NCBI GenBank assembly: GCA_963575745.1
Contig: CAUYUJ010006480.1
Span: 110,001-174,000 of the forward strand
Source of the DNA: Prorocentrum cordatum
Taxonomy: Eukaryota; Sar; Dinophyceae; Prorocentrales; Prorocentraceae
Direction of reading: 5' to 3'
DNA length: 64,000 nucleotides
A program made the position numbers and the translations under genes. Of the stretch, positions 10,988 through 23,680 are shown piece by piece. The notes beneath the pieces are model-generated. The model was not told the DNA's origin and searched no databases. It saw only the letters and a list, made by a program, of their open reading frames with translations. Positions within the stretch are counted from its first letter, which is position 1; each line of letters begins with the position of its first letter.

Positions 10988-11629
10988 ACCTCATTATCCC
11001 TTCTCCCCCGTCCTACATGTGGTAGTGGTGGTGGAAAATTTGCCCCTCATCCAAGGTGCAGGCTCCGAGAGCTCCGGTGGTCGGCCAGTGTGCACGAGGG
11101 CTGCGCCACGAAGGAGAGGGGCCCTGAGGGAAACGAGTCCTAGACCGTAGGCGTCCACGGTGACAACGGAACCGAGACCCGACCAGATCGTGAAATCGAG
11201 GCCGACCGAAGTGGAAGACCGAATGCGGAACAGAAGGAGGCAGCGACGCACCAACCGACCAAACCGGGTAGACCGAATGCAACCGACTGCGTAACAGCCG
11301 GAGCGACCGAATCGCGGACACCCTTGCAGTACGACGCTGGAACCTTCCCCAAGACCAACTTGCCATCCAGAGTCATTTTTGAACGGTCCTGGGGCTCGTG
11401 GAGGGCCCCAGGCACCTGAACGCGGCGGAAAACTTCCGGGACCCCTATATGCTGAGGGGGGGGGCGCTCTGAGATACCCAGCCGTCGCATGACAAACGCA
11501 CAGAATCCTGATCGCTGACGGCTGGCTGGTGCGTGCGGGGTGCATGGTTTGCTCATTGATGGGCGGCTCCTGCCGGCCGGACGCTGGACTCAGACCTCCG
11601 AAGCATTTTTTTTCGAGACGCGGCCCCTG

Positions 11630-11634
11630 GTGGG

Positions 11635-11688
<54 letters not shown>

Positions 11689-11693
11689 ATCGC

Positions 11694-11730
<37 letters not shown>
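11630..11730. repeat. (GTCGCC)n then (GTC)n tract
   Basis: Hexamer GCCGTC repeated about ten times, then GTC. Confidence 0.9.
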
Positions 11731-11733
<3 letters not shown>

Positions 11734-12339
11734 ATCCCTGGACGTACCAAATAGGGTCTCTCCCTCGGCGCACCTCGCCTCCGGCGGAAGCCAGCGGAAG
11801 GCCAGCGGAAGCAAAGAGGCCACGAGTCCGCCAGCAGAAGGTCGGCGAAAGGCGGCGGAAGCACGAGAGAGACGTTAACGTTTCTGGGCTCAGCGTTTCT
11901 TGGGTCGGCGACTGCCTTTTTGTTGATGGCCCTGGAGCCTGACCGTGGCACCCCTGACGTCCGGCGCCGTGTTTTGTTCGCAACGTGGCTCCCCAAAGGC
12001 ATGGACCCCTTCCCGGAGACCGGCCTTTGATTTTGGATATGTCTCAGCGGTCTTCAGGGGCCCAGTGAGGGCCTGCGGAGGCCAAACGCTGCGAGAAAAA
12101 ACTCCGTCGCGATCTTCTCACGGCGCGAGGAGATCGGAGCCCGGGGGCGGAAAGCGGCGAACACGCCTGTCCTGATGGTTTGAATATGCTGGAGGTCTGG
12201 GACTCCAGGAACCTCTACGGTCCTGAGGCGCTTGAGGGCTACGCCCCTAAATCCAAGAAAGTCGCCTCTGGTATGCCAAGAAGCCCGGACTCGATGGCCC
12301 AGGCACGCAGGAAGGATACTCCCTCCTTGCTCCTTCCTC

Positions 12340-12412
12340 CTCCGCCTCGCTCCTCCTCCTCCTCCTCCTCCTCCTCCTCCTCCTCCTCATCCTCCTCTTC
12401 CTCCCTTCTTGT
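12340..12412. repeat. (CTC)n tract
   Basis: Trinucleotide run, pyrimidine on the plus strand. Confidence 0.9.
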
Positions 12413-13317
12413 TTTACTTGTCGAGTTGTTGTCCTGACCCTCGGGGCTTCGCGGAGTTCTACACTGTTTGCCAGTGGGTGGCTGACTCATGACTGAAACC
12501 CAAAAGCCAAACATGCATGGGAAATGCTGTCCCTTGCCTCTGACAGTCCAAAACGCATGCCAAAACCGAGGACATCGGGTACTTGACCACGCTCGTGTGA
12601 TCAAGGTGTCCGCTCATCAGTCTTTCGATGGCCTTTATGGTCTCAAGTTGTTTTCTGGCCGGCGGCACCACCCATACCGACACATTCGCGAAGCGAGGTG
12701 TGCGGATGCACTCTCGGGATTCACACGTCGAGACGCGAGCCCAGCAGGCCGAGCTGCTGACTCGGAGCCTTGCTGTATACCTCGGTAGGGTATGCCTTGC
12801 GCACTGCTTGTCTGAGCAGCCCACGCTGCCCTGGGCCACGAAGAGGGTCCGAGATCCTTGGCCGGTGGGCCCGGCTGAGGGCACTGCTCATCCTGGAGTG
12901 CACGACCCTGCCACCAACAGACATGGGTGCACGCATTGTTGGTCTTCCAGTAAGCGCCGATGGGAGCTGGCAGAGCAACCATGCCACATGGGACAGGTCC
13001 CGCTCTGCGGCGAGTGGGGCAATTTGAAGTCTGTCGCCAATGCGGAGCCCACTCGTCGACCAACGTATCCACCTCACTAGGACTTGCCTCAAGGAGCCTT
13101 CATCTGGAATTCAGAAATATTGACTCCAGCATTTGATGGACGGGCGACACCCTAGGGCAAGATCCATAAAAGGTGATATCCATCCTGTGGGAACTGCCTT
13201 TCAAGGTAACTATGTGCGAGTCCCTTTCCGGGATCCCTGATTCCTGTGTTTCCTCTTGTTCGTGTCTTCACTGTACGCGCCGGTCTCGTGGCGTGCCATA
13301 CCCGGAATACCAGAATC

Positions 13318-13460
13318 CTCCCTCCCTCCTCCTCCTCCTCCTCCTCGCCCCCTCCCTCCCTCCTCCTCCTTCTCCTCCTCCTCCACCTCCTCCTCCTCCT
13401 CCTCCTACGCCTCTGTTTCCTCCCTCTTCTCCCTCTCCTCCTTTCTCTTCTCCTTCTCCG
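13318..13460. repeat. (CTC)n tract, interrupted
   Basis: CTC/CCT words with CTT interruptions; another short CTC run lies at 13690-13755. Confidence 0.85.
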
Positions 13461-14469
13461 ACTGTGACTCGAGTGGGGATGCTGTTGACGGGCTGCAGAG
13501 GTCGCCCTGCCTCGTCCAAAACTGCCTCTCAGATCAGGCGGATCTGTGAGGGCAAGCGCCCACACCTCAGGGCCACAACGAAGCATCTGCGCCCCAGTGA
13601 GCCCAGAGGGCTTGAACAGCTCGAGCAAAATCTACTTTTCTCAATCCTCCTGTGAGTTGGGTCCTTGTGTTGAATCCGCAGCGTCGCGCGTCTCCTCCTT
13701 CCTCCTCCTCCCTTCTCCCTCTCCCTCCCCTCCTCATCCTCCTCCTCCTCCTTGCTCTGCCTTACACATGTCCGTTTCGGTATGAGGCCGGCTGCCCTAG
13801 ATGCCGGAGTGGCGCCTGCGCACGGCCCTCCCGTGCAGGGTCGAAGGGCGCGCCTCAAAGGCAAATGTCCTGAGAGCTTTCGGCCTGCTGGAGAGCGAAC
13901 TCTCTCGGGTGAGAGCCCTGTTGGAAAGCTGACTATCGTCCCCCTGGAGAGTCGGAGGAGGCATCCGACTCGGAAGGGGTTTCTCCTTTAGGCCACCACC
14001 TGCGTTTGACCCGCTCCACAACCCTCGTCCTCGCCAACCTCTTTGATGTATGTGAGCTGCGTCGTGGCTGATATTTCAAACATTCGCCTCCTCCTCCTCC
14101 TCCTCCTCCTCCTCCTCCTCCTCCTCCTGAAGCCGCCCCGGCACGTAGATCCGACTGCCTCGTTGGCCGGCAGACGTGCGAGGGGGGCGCTCTGGAAGCA
14201 TTGGTTCCCCAACCCTTTCAAAATTAGTTGTTTTGACAAATGCGTGGCCATTCCTTCTCCTCCAGTAAGAGCCAAAACAATTCCCCCCCATTTGTGCTCA
14301 ACGTCGTGCTCCACTCCTCCCCCATATAAAAAATGGGTTGCAGACTCGCGCGAGCTCTGGGGCGCTGGGGGGGGGGTCATTAACAATATGTCTAGTTCGC
14401 GCGCGCGGGGCGGCCCCTGGGGGTCCCCCGGCGAAAAGTACCCCGACTGCAGCCCGGGAAGGTCTACTC

Positions 14470-15170
14470 AGAGATGGTTTTCCTCCTGGGTGCGGCCTCT
14501 CAGGCCCCCCAGAGTGCGCCAAGAGGGCCCCAAGAGGCCCCCAAGACTGCCCAAGAGGCCCCCGAGACGCCCAAAGGACGCTCCAAGACGCCGAAGATCA
14601 TCCCAAGACGGCCCAAGAAGCCGCCAAGACGCTCCAAGTGGCTTCCAAGAGACCTCACAAGAGCGCCCCGAGAGGCCAAAATCATCAACTTATATCAATG
14701 TTACTATGGTTTTGGAAGGATTTGGGCCTTGTCACATTTTCGGCTTTCCGATGCTCCCAGACGGCCCAAGAGGCCCCCAAGAGCGCACGAAGACGGCTCA
14801 AGAGGCCCCCAAGAAGGCCCCCAGAGAGCCCAAACGGGCCCCGAGACGGCCCAAGAGACGCCCAAGACGGCCCAAGAGAGCCCCAAGACGGCCCCAAGAG
14901 GGGCCCAAGATGGGGACCACGAACCGAAACCTCAAGCCTTCCGCCCCAAGAGGGCCCCAGGAGGCCCCGAGAGGCCCCCAAGATGGCCCAAGATGCCGCC
15001 AAGAGGCCCCCAAGAGACCCCAGGAGGCTCCAAGGAGGCTCAAAAGAGGCCCTACAAGGCTTCAAAAATGTCTCCCAGGCGCCCCCGAACGGCCTCTCAA
15101 CAGACCCCAGGGCCTCCCAAAGAAGCATCTGGACGACGGCCCTGTTTGGCCCCAAGAGCGCCGCAAATGC
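14470..15170. repeat. Degenerate CCAAGA/GGCCC repeat (about 10-21 bp period), block 1
   Basis: Repeating words are CCCAAGAGGCCCC and AAGACGGCCCAAG with little fixed phase. A central non-repeat island (14680-14755) contains ATCAACTTATATCAATGTT. Open frames on both strands result from composition. Confidence 0.8.
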
Positions 15171-15181
15171 CATCGAGAGGC

Positions 15182-15340
15182 TTCCTCCTCCGCCCCTCTT
15201 CCTCCTCCTCCTCCTCCTCCTCCTCCTCCTCCTCCTCCTCCTCCTCCTCCTCCTCCTCATATTTATCTTCATCCTCCTCCGTTCCTTCTCATCCTCTTCT
15301 CCTCCTCCCCTCCCCCTCCTCATCCTCATCTTCCTCCTTC
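15182..15340. repeat. (CTC)n tract flanked by a 46-bp direct duplicate
   Basis: CTC run 15203-15260. The segment AAAAAATGGGTTGCAGACTC (14329 and 15426) with the following GCGCGAGCTCTGGGGCGCTG is repeated on both sides of the CCAAGA block, 1.1 kb apart. Confidence 0.8.
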
Positions 15341-15479
15341 CGGCGGCGCCGAAATGGCCCCGAGCCCGCGCCGAAGCAGTAACGATCATGCAATACGGGC
15401 CGGCGGAGTGAGCGAAGCGATTGAATAAAAAATGGGTTGCAGACTCGCGCGAGCTCTGGGGCGCTGGGGGGGGAGGGTC

Positions 15480-15985
15480 ACTTCTTTTTCCTTTCACACC
15501 TGTGATGCGCCTCGCCTACGGCCAACTTTGCATCTGGAGGGTGGGCGGGGTGGGCGGCTGAGTCAGAGACCAACTTGTTTGTCCTTCTAGGGTCTCCGTC
15601 CTCTTCCGACATCCTCCTGCTGCCTTTATGGTTGGCAATGCCACTGGTTACTGCTGCTGTTACTGCTACGGCGAAGCTTAAAGCGCGGCTGTCTTCTTGC
15701 CATCTCGGGCGACCTAGATTATCATCTCCCACATCGTCCTCATGACCAACTCCACTCTCTTCCTCCGCACTCAGTCAACACCTTCCCAAATCCCTGACCT
15801 TCCAGGATGAGGGTCCTTCTTTTTCCTCTCGCTCCTCCTCCATTCCTTCGCTTTGCTTCGCACTCCCTCGCATGCCCCATTCAATCCTCAGTTGCTCACG
15901 GGCGCAGGGCAGTCCTCGCTCCAGGCCTCGGCATCCCCTGAACTCCAGCCTCCATGCTAGTTACAATGCTAGACACAACGAGGCT
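15480..15985. other. No feature seen
   Basis: Unique-looking sequence with only short frames. Confidence 0.4.
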
Positions 15986-16105
15986 CGTCCTCCTCCTCCT
16001 CCTCCTCCTCCTCCTTCTCCTCAACTTCATCCACGTACTCATCCTCATCCTCATCATCACCAGCACCACCTCCACCACCATCCTCATCATCATCATCATC
16101 ACCAC

Positions 16106-16161
<56 letters not shown>

Positions 16162-16450
16162 GCAGCATCATCATCACCACCATCATCCTCACCATCAGCA
16201 GCAGCATCATCTTCCTCCTCATCATCAGCATCATCACCACCATCATCATCAGCAACAGTAGCATCATCATTCCTATCAGCATCAGCATCATCATTATCAT
16301 CACCACCACCACCATCATCACCACCACCATTACCACCAACACCATCATCAGCATCAGCATCATCATCAGCATCAGCATCAGCATCATCATCATCATCAGC
16401 ATCATCATCATCATCATCATCATCAGCATCATCATCATCGGCCGTATCCT
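15985..16450. repeat. (CTC)n then (ATC)n tract
   Basis: Trinucleotide repeat with interruptions (ACC, AGC). His-, Ile- or Met-rich frames are artefacts. Confidence 0.9.
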
Positions 16451-16689
16451 CCTCCGCCTCAACATCTCCCCTTCTGCCACTCGCCGGTCAAGGGCCTCCG
16501 TCGCACCCTGCTGCGCCACAGCCGGTGCGCCCCCAAATGCCGACTTGGGTTGGCCGGCCGCCTCGGGATCGCCTGTCCGGACACTGGGAGGTGGGAGTGA
16601 AGGAGGCGGAAGAGGAGGAGGAGGAGGAGGAGGAGGAGGAGGAGGAGGAGGAGAAGGCGGAGAAGGAGCAGGAGGAGGAGAAGGAGGAC

Positions 16690-17880
16690 ACTGGCAGATT
16701 ACACAGCCTCGTTGCTGGACCCTATAATCAGGAAGCAAATGGATTGAAAGGGCATGCGCGTCCGTTGACACTGGTGTCGGAACCAATTCGGCAACACTCA
16801 CGCAGAACATATAGTTTGAATTCCCCCCATCAACTCCCGAATGCAATGTTGGCTTCGGGTCGTGAAAGTTTGAGCGTTCGAGCGGTCTTGCGGAATCGTA
16901 CCAACCTTGAATTGCGGAGAGGGGGGTGAGTGCTGCTTCTTGTTTCCCTCAATCGTATGACGCAAAAGTGAGCGGGTGCCCCAAGGGGCTCTCACCGCAC
17001 CAGAACTGGAACGCGAGTGGGGTTCGGATAAGCGGGTGGAGTGAGGGCGTCCCGCGTGTGGATGCGGATGCCTAGCGAGGGGAAAGAGTTGACCGCTCCA
17101 GTGGTGCGCAACAAACTAAAGTCAAAGCGCGCTTGTGGGTCTGATAGGCAAGTGGGGTAACGAAGAGTGGTGTTGAGTGCGCTGCTATTTTAAGTGAAGG
17201 ACTGGGGCGACAGGGAAGGCAGAACGGGCGGGCAGTCAGGTAGCAGAAAGGAACGCGAAAATGGATGGGCGCAGCGAGGGAGTTGTGTACCAGTTGCGCG
17301 AGAGGATGATGGCGGCAATCAATGGGCGGGTTTTGGACCCTATTCTCGGGGACGAAATGAGGGGGGGGAAAGACGAGGAGGCGGAGGAGCAGCATCAACA
17401 GGAGGACGAGGAAGGAGGGGGAAGAGGGAGAATGGGGGAGGAGAGGAGGGAGGGGGGGAGGAGGACTCGAGAGCCCTCCAAGAGGCTGCCGAAAGCCCTC
17501 CAAGAGGCTGCCGAGAGGCACCCCAAAAGAAAAGACCCTTACCCGTCGGTCGGAAGAAGTATGTTAAAACATGAAGTAGTAAGGCGGATAAAATAAATTG
17601 GCTTCAGGCCGTCCCAGAGAATAATAAAACACGGCAGAAGCGGATCGCTTCTTGAAGTAGGGAGGCGCTAAAGTGGATTGGGATCTGGGAGCCCAGAAAG
17701 ACCGACTTCCAACGGCCGGCAGGTATACATTCCAGAGTCCTCTGGTCGCGGTAGATGTGGCACGGTATTTTGTCTTTTCAAGCCAAGAGATGATCTTCAA
17801 GCCGTTCTGGACTAGTCGCGGGCCTGCCTCGCGCGCTCCTCGGCTCCAGGGAGGCCCCCCCCCCCCTTGTGCACGGGGGG
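16690..17880. other. No recognisable gene
   Basis: Mixed unique sequence and a GGA-rich part (17350-17500). Confidence 0.4.
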
Positions 17881-17941
17881 GGGGTCGAACCGGCAATGGG
17901 ACAAATAGCAACCAACTATAACACAACCCAGCCACCCCGGT
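17881..17941 (-). ncRNA. tRNA-like (SINE head?) with A- and B-box
   Basis: The minus strand has TGGCTGGGTTG (17934-17924; A-box-like) and, 32 bases later, GGTTCGACCCC (17891-17881; B-box-like), a normal spacing for an internal RNA polymerase III promoter. The stems pair poorly (wobbles in the D-arm, mismatches in the T-arm), so it is not a functional tRNA. A tRNA-derived SINE remnant fits. Confidence 0.4.
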
Positions 17942-17999
17942 ACGATTTCCAATCACTTTAATACTAAATCCAACCAACCCGGATGGCAAGACTTCGCGA

Positions 18000-18680
18000 A
18001 GCGTTTGCGAGGCGTCTTACAGGCGCCTCCGCGAGGCGTCTTACAGGCGTCTCACAGGCGCCTCCGCGATGCGTCCGACAGGCGTCTCACAGGCGCCTCC
18101 GCGACGCGTCTTACACGCATTTCACAAGCGCCCCTGCGCCACTGCAACGCGTCTCACAGGCGCCTCTGCGAAGCGTTTTACAGGCGTCTGACAAGGGCCT
18201 CTGTGAGCCGTCCCACAGGCGTCCCACAGGCGCCTCTGCGAGGCGTTCTACAGGCGTCTCACAGGCGCCCCTGCCAGGCGTCCTCCAAGCGTCTCACTGA
18301 CGCCTCTGCGAGGCGTCTTACATGCGTTTTACAAACGCTTTTGCGATGTGCCTCACAAGCGCCTCTAGCAAACGTCTTACTGGTGCCCCCGGGAGGCGTC
18401 TCTTACAGGAGTCTTAGAGGCGCCTATGGGAGGTGTCTTACAGGCGCCTCTAGGAAGTGCCTTACTGGCGTCATATACGCGCTGCTGAGAGGTGCCTTAC
18501 AGGCGCTTGTGAGAAAGGAGTCATACAGGAGCTTTACAAGCATCAAGTACAGGTGCCTCATAGAGGCGTCCTACAGGCGTCTCTCACAAGCGCCTCTGAA
18601 AGGCGTTCGACAGGCGCTTTTTACACGCGCCTCAGAGAGGCGTTTGACAGGCGTCATTCAAAGACGCTTGAGAGAAATCT
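18000..18680. repeat. Degenerate GCGTCTTACAGGCGCCTC repeat
   Basis: Short words GCGTCTTACAG, GCGTCTCACAG and GCGCCTCTGCGAG alternate throughout. The 264-codon plus frame (LTGASARRLT, LQASHRRLR) only mirrors this repeat. Confidence 0.85.
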
Positions 18681-19390
18681 TCCGAACATGTAAAACATAT
18701 CGCCGGAATCCTACGTCCTCTAGGAATCCTACACAAGCGCCAGGTATTGAAAAACATCCTGCGGAATATGACGGAATCCCGTTGATGTTGCATAAATGAT
18801 CAGAATGAACCTTCGCCAATCCTATATAATCCCACGGGACCCCGAAAAACCCGGATGCATCCTTCAAAACCTCGAACAACCAATCCTACAACGTCCTACA
18901 AGCTCCTAGCGAATCCCGAATAACCCCCAGGAGTACAGGAGGACTATGGTGCACGCGGGTGCTGTTGTGCACACGAGCTTTCAAGTGAAGCAGAAGGATA
19001 CTAGAGGGACAGGAGGAGGAGGACGGGAGAAGGGATATGGGGCAACACAACGAAGCTTCACAAACGTCTCAGTCGTAGCCTGGTGGCCCCACAAAGGGCC
19101 TTCCGATGTCACTGCTTGCCTTTTTATCAAATATAACACCTATTCATTAACACCGCCATCCACATCCAAATCTTGAGTTTCACATCGTCGCAAACCGTTG
19201 TGATACCAATTCTAACCCAGACAATCACGTTAGTTTCTGACCTGGGCGTGGACGTGTAATCCAACCAGTTGTGCTTTGGCATATCACAACATCACCTCAC
19301 CATTTACATCGAATCTGAGGTTACTTGGCCAATTAGAATTCGTACTGGTGTTTGTTTCCGCGTGGGTTGGGGAAACATACAAAAAAGGTT

Positions 19391-19450
19391 GGGAGTGGTC
19401 TCAAGTGGTTGAGATTAGTCCGAGATTCGGTTCGAACCACCCCCCCTCCT
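19391..19450 (+). ncRNA. Truncated tRNA-like element
   Basis: TGGTCTCAAGTGGTTGAGA forms a perfect D-arm (TCTC/GAGA), and GGTTCGAACC follows only 20 bases later, so the anticodon arm is shortened. Probably a decayed tRNA-derived element. Confidence 0.3.
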
Positions 19451-19469
19451 CCCTCTCATAGAATCCTGC

Positions 19470-19990
19470 TAGGGGGGATCCAGTTCTAATAGAACCCTCG
19501 CGTAGCTGGACCCATTTGTAATGGCATCCTAATCGGGCTCGGTCCTACTCGAAGACGACCCAACTAAAGCTGGATTCTGCTCTAAATGAATACAACGAAG
19601 GTTCAATCCAGCTTGAATGTGGTCCTACCATAGCTGGCTCAAGCGTTACTAGCACCCTTGTCGGGCTCGATCATACTTTGCTCGCATCATAGTCGGGCCC
19701 GATCTTATTCGAATATAACCCAACGAAAGCTGGATCCAGGTCTAGATGAATCCTACTAGGGCTCGATCCAGCTCTAATTGAATCCTACTCTACTCGCATC
19801 CATGTCGGGCTCGCACCCATATCGGACTCTAACCGGATCGAACTTTACTCGCGCCCATGTCGGGCTCGATCCTACTCGGCGGTGTAACAGTCCTACTATA
19901 GTTGGATCCAGCTCTTAGAGCCCTGCTCGAATTAAATCCTACCAGTGATCGGTCAAGCTCTGCAAAGATCTCACTGGGGACGAGGGTTCG
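19470..19990. repeat. Degenerate 30-35-bp repeat (GGGCTCGATCC / AATCCTACT)
   Basis: It is a mosaic of GGGCTCGATCCTACTCG, AGCTGGATCCAGCTCTA and GAATCCTACT words in imperfect tandem. There is no coding potential. Confidence 0.7.
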
Positions 19991-20023
19991 ATCCAGACTT
20001 ACCTGGCCACCTAAGAATCGATC

Positions 20024-20190
20024 GTCGTCGTCGTCGTCACGGTCGATGTCGTCGTCGTCGTCGGCGGCGGCGTCACCGTCGTCGTCGGCTTCGTCGTCAT
20101 CGTCGTCGTTCTCGTCCTCGTCCTCGTCGACGACGTCGTCGACGTCGCCTGACTCGTCGTCGTCGTCGGCGTCGTCACCTTCGTCGTCGT
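20024..20190. repeat. (GTC)n tract
   Basis: GTC words with GCG/TTC interruptions on the plus strand. Confidence 0.9.
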
Positions 20191-20379
20191 TTGCCATTGG
20201 CGAAGGGCGGGTCGAACCCCCCCCCCTTGAAAGAGAGGGCTCCCCCACCTGTGCGACCCCCCCCTTGCAATTCAGTGGGGGGGGTCCCGTCCCCCCCTGG
20301 TCTGGCCCCCCTCCTTTTGCATCCCAGGGTGGGAAGGCTCTCCCCCCCCCCGGGTTCGAACCCCCCCTTCCCAGCATCT

Positions 20380-22288
20380 ACAGAACGCGGCGTTTTCTGC
20401 TCATGAGTCGACGCGTCTACCAAGCTACGCCTGGACATAGGAGCGTACATGCTTGCACAATGGAAAGCGTATGCCGAACGTCTGGCAGGTGTTTGGTTTG
20501 TTATATGGAACTCCCAGTGGGGTCTCGACCCAACCCTCCAGCCACTCGAAGAGCTCATATACCATGACGGCCGCGATGGCCCCAAGAGGGCCCAAGATAG
20601 CCCCATGATTGCCTCCAAGACGGCCAGCTTGCACACGACGTGCATGCAACTGTACCGAGAAATCGGAAGTGCCCAGAGATTGTTGCCGTGCTGGCAGGCG
20701 TCTGCAGGAGCACGGCGCGAGAGTACCGCCGCTCTCACAAGCTCCTTTTCCACTGCTCTCGTGTGCGCGTCGCACGGCTTCTCACACCTGCACACGATGT
20801 TATGCACCTGGCTGAATCATCCAGGTCACCCAGCTTCACGCCCGCGCGCCCCACGATGCGCGCGGTTGACTTCGTGCCATCGCGCTCTCGCGTCGCCCCT
20901 GCTGGAGAAAGGGGGCTCTGCAGTCACTGACCACGACGGGCGAAGCGCGATCATCTCCGCGCCACCCGCGGGAGACCTAGATTGTCTACCCTTGTGCGCA
21001 TGGCATGCAAGAGTATGAGAGTGAACTTTCGGATTAGGATGGTGCTGATGAGGAGGATGGGGGCAGAAGGGGACGGGGAGAAGCAGCTCAAGCAGGCAGG
21101 AGCGGTATAAAAAGCCGCGCGCGGTCGAAGAGGCGACGAAAGAGGGGCACTGAGGGTTTGAGAATCGATCCGGAGGGAGCGTGGCGCACGAAAGCAGAGA
21201 GTGAATAGAATCAGTGGTCGGCGGCAAAAGGTGACGAGGCGAGGGATCAGGGTGCGGACTGCGGGTGTCTGTCATAATCAGGCACAGCCGGGCTGGTAAA
21301 GGCAGGGGGCCCAAGCAGACCAGGAAGCTTGCAACACACCGATGGCCGACATCATGTTATCAGGCGTTCCTCAAACATTGGAGCGCGCGTCTCTCGATAC
21401 ATCCATGTATGGTCGAAGCCAGTGTCTACACAGATGCTGGCGTATAGATGCACGAAGCATCCGCCGAGAAGACAAGAGAGCATTGGCACTGTTTTCCGCC
21501 TCCAAGATGTCAGCAACGCGCGTTGTATAATTCTAAGACGCGAGTCTAGTGTAATGGGTCCCGAGCGCCGCAATTTAAAATTGTCGGCACCACGCTGTGG
21601 CGCTGACGAATGAGAAGGCTGGCGCTGCATTGCGCCTCAATGGTCAACGAGCACTCACCATGCCAATGCAGGAATGGCTGGCCGTGTCGGGGTGGCCAGG
21701 ATCCGAGGAAGGCGAACAGTGTACTGCGCCTCAAGAGTCAACGAGCAGGCACCATGCCAATGCAGGAGTGGATGGCCGTGGCCAGGTCGGCAGAGTACAG
21801 CATCCCATGCCATCTTTAGCACGCTTGAAGCTAAGTGGAGACGGCGTCGACGCGCAGGAGGAGCAGCAGGATGACTGAGGTCTTTGGGCGGTTTTGGGCC
21901 TTCGTGAGCCTCCGGGACCGTCCTCGTCGCCGCGGGCGTCTGGATCCACTCGGCATTCTGGTCAGAACGCGCCACTGGACAGGCCTGGGAGTTCGGTCTT
22001 GAGGGAGGAGGATGAGGATGAGACGGGGGAGGTGGAGGAAGGAGGAGGAGAAGGAGGAAGTGCGACGATGCACGATAGGACACACTGTCCGAAACCTATG
22101 GCGACTGCTGCTGCGCAGGCGCGCCACTCACCACCAAACGGACAACACGCGACGTGAGATCGACAGCGAAGCCTGTCCAAGACAGCGGGAAACGTTGTCC
22201 AACGCCGCTCCCACCCGCCATCGTCTATATCACGGGCGCAAGGGCATGTGCAGGAAACTGGTCTGCTCTACGCCGAGACCACGGGGGC
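20380..22288. other. No recognisable gene; about 95-bp local duplication
   Basis: Frames of 100-200 codons on both strands without domains. 21629-21720 and 21724-21815 are a tandem duplicate (TGCGCCTCAA...GTCAACGAGC, CACCATGCCAATGCAGGA). Confidence 0.4.
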
Positions 22289-23680
22289 TCACTTTTTGAG
22301 CCAATCCTTACACCACGCAGACTCGGGATACTCCTTGCAGATCCGAGAGATCGACTCGTCGTGAGTCTCCTTCTCCTTGACCGGCCACTCCTCCCGCCAG
22401 TCGCCGGTCAGCGTCTTGTTGCCAGGCAGCACGTGCTCGGTCTCGTTGAGATCCTGGCCGGAGTCGTCGTAAACTTTCGATGGCACGGGTTTCCTGACCT
22501 TGTTCAGCCCAGCGGGCGAGCACTCCAGCTCCCAGCAAGTCGGATCGTGGGGGGCAGGGTCGTTCAAGTCCATGATGCCATCTCCATCCGAATCGACCGC
22601 GCAGGCCTTCTCCCAGCACTTCGGATCTTTGGGAGCAGGATCATTGACGTCCATGATGCCATCTCCATCCGTGTCGACCGCGCAGGCCTTCTCCCAGCAC
22701 TTCGGATCCTTGGGAGCGGGGTCGTTGACGTCCATGATGCCATCTCCATCCGAATCCACCGCGCAGGCCTTTCCCACACTTCGGATCCTTGGGGCGGGGT
22801 CGTTGACATCCATGATGCCATCTCCATCCGTGTCGACCGCGCAGGCCTTCTCCCAGCACTTCGGATCCTTGGGAGCGGGGTCATTGACGTCCATGATGCC
22901 ATCTCCATCCGCATCGACCGCGCAGGCGTCTTCCCAACATTTGGGATCTTTGGGGGCGGGGTCATTGATGTCCATGATGCCATCTCCATCCGTGTCGACC
23001 GCGCAGGCCTTCTCCCAGCACTTCGGATCCTTGGGAGCGGGGTCGTTGACGTCCATGATGCCATCTCCATCCGAATCGACCGCGCAGGCGTCTTCCCAAC
23101 ATTTGGGATCTTTGGGGGCGGGGTCATTGATGTCCATAATGCCATCTCCATCCGTGTCGACCGCGCAGGCCTTCTCCCAGCACTTCGGATCCTTGGGAGC
23201 GGGGTCATTGACGTCCATGATGCCATCTCTATCCGCATCGACCGCGCAGGCGTCTTCCCAACATTTGGGATCTTTGGGGGCGGGGTCATTGATGTCCATG
23301 ATGCCATCTCCATCCGTGTCGACCGCGCAGGCCTTCTCCCAGCACTTCGGATCCTTGGGAGCGGGGTCGTTGACGTCCATGATGCCATCTCCATCCGAAT
23401 CCACCGCGCAGGCCTTCTCCCAGCACTTCGGATCCTTGGGAGCGGGGTCGTTGACATCCATGATGCCATCTCCATCCGTGTCGACCGCGCAGGCCTTCCC
23501 CCAGCACTTCGGATCCTTGGGAGCGGGGTCATTGACGTCCATGATGCCATCTCCATCCGTATCGACCGCGCAGGCGTCTTCCCAACATTTGGGATCTTTG
23601 GGGGCGGGGTCGTGCACATCGGCGACTCCATCTCCATCGGAATCCACTGCGCACGGCTTCGTCCAGCATGTGGGGTCCAT
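22289..23680. repeat. 81-bp tandem repeat (coding)
   Basis: About 14 copies of an 81-base unit. Alternate units differ mainly at the Ser/Thr/Ala codon before DGDG and at the EKA/EDA codons, giving a pattern of higher-order pairs (EDA units follow INDPAP units). This is the DNA basis of the protein repeats in the terminal exon. Confidence 0.95.

Larger units (their letters stand above)
10531..13170. other. No recognisable gene apart from repeats
   Basis: It holds the 10.9 kb GGA, 11.6 kb GTC and 12.3 kb CTC tracts. A short plus frame at 12180-12330 (LNMLEVWDSRNLYGPEALEG) has mild coding character but no partner. 12459-13080 is open on both strands without a recognisable domain. Confidence 0.35.

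Noticed and set aside
18005-18799. 264-codon plus-strand ORF
   Set aside because: The peptide only mirrors the GCGTCTTACAGGCG repeat and loses sense outside it.
19627-19642. CCATAGCTGGCTCAAG resembling the spliced leader
   Set aside because: It contains an insertion in the core and lies in a repeat full of ATAGCTGG/AGCTGGATCC words.
20340-20370. GGGTTCGAACCC as a tRNA T-arm
   Set aside because: A B-box-like word, but no A-box at a suitable distance; surrounding C- and G-runs explain it.
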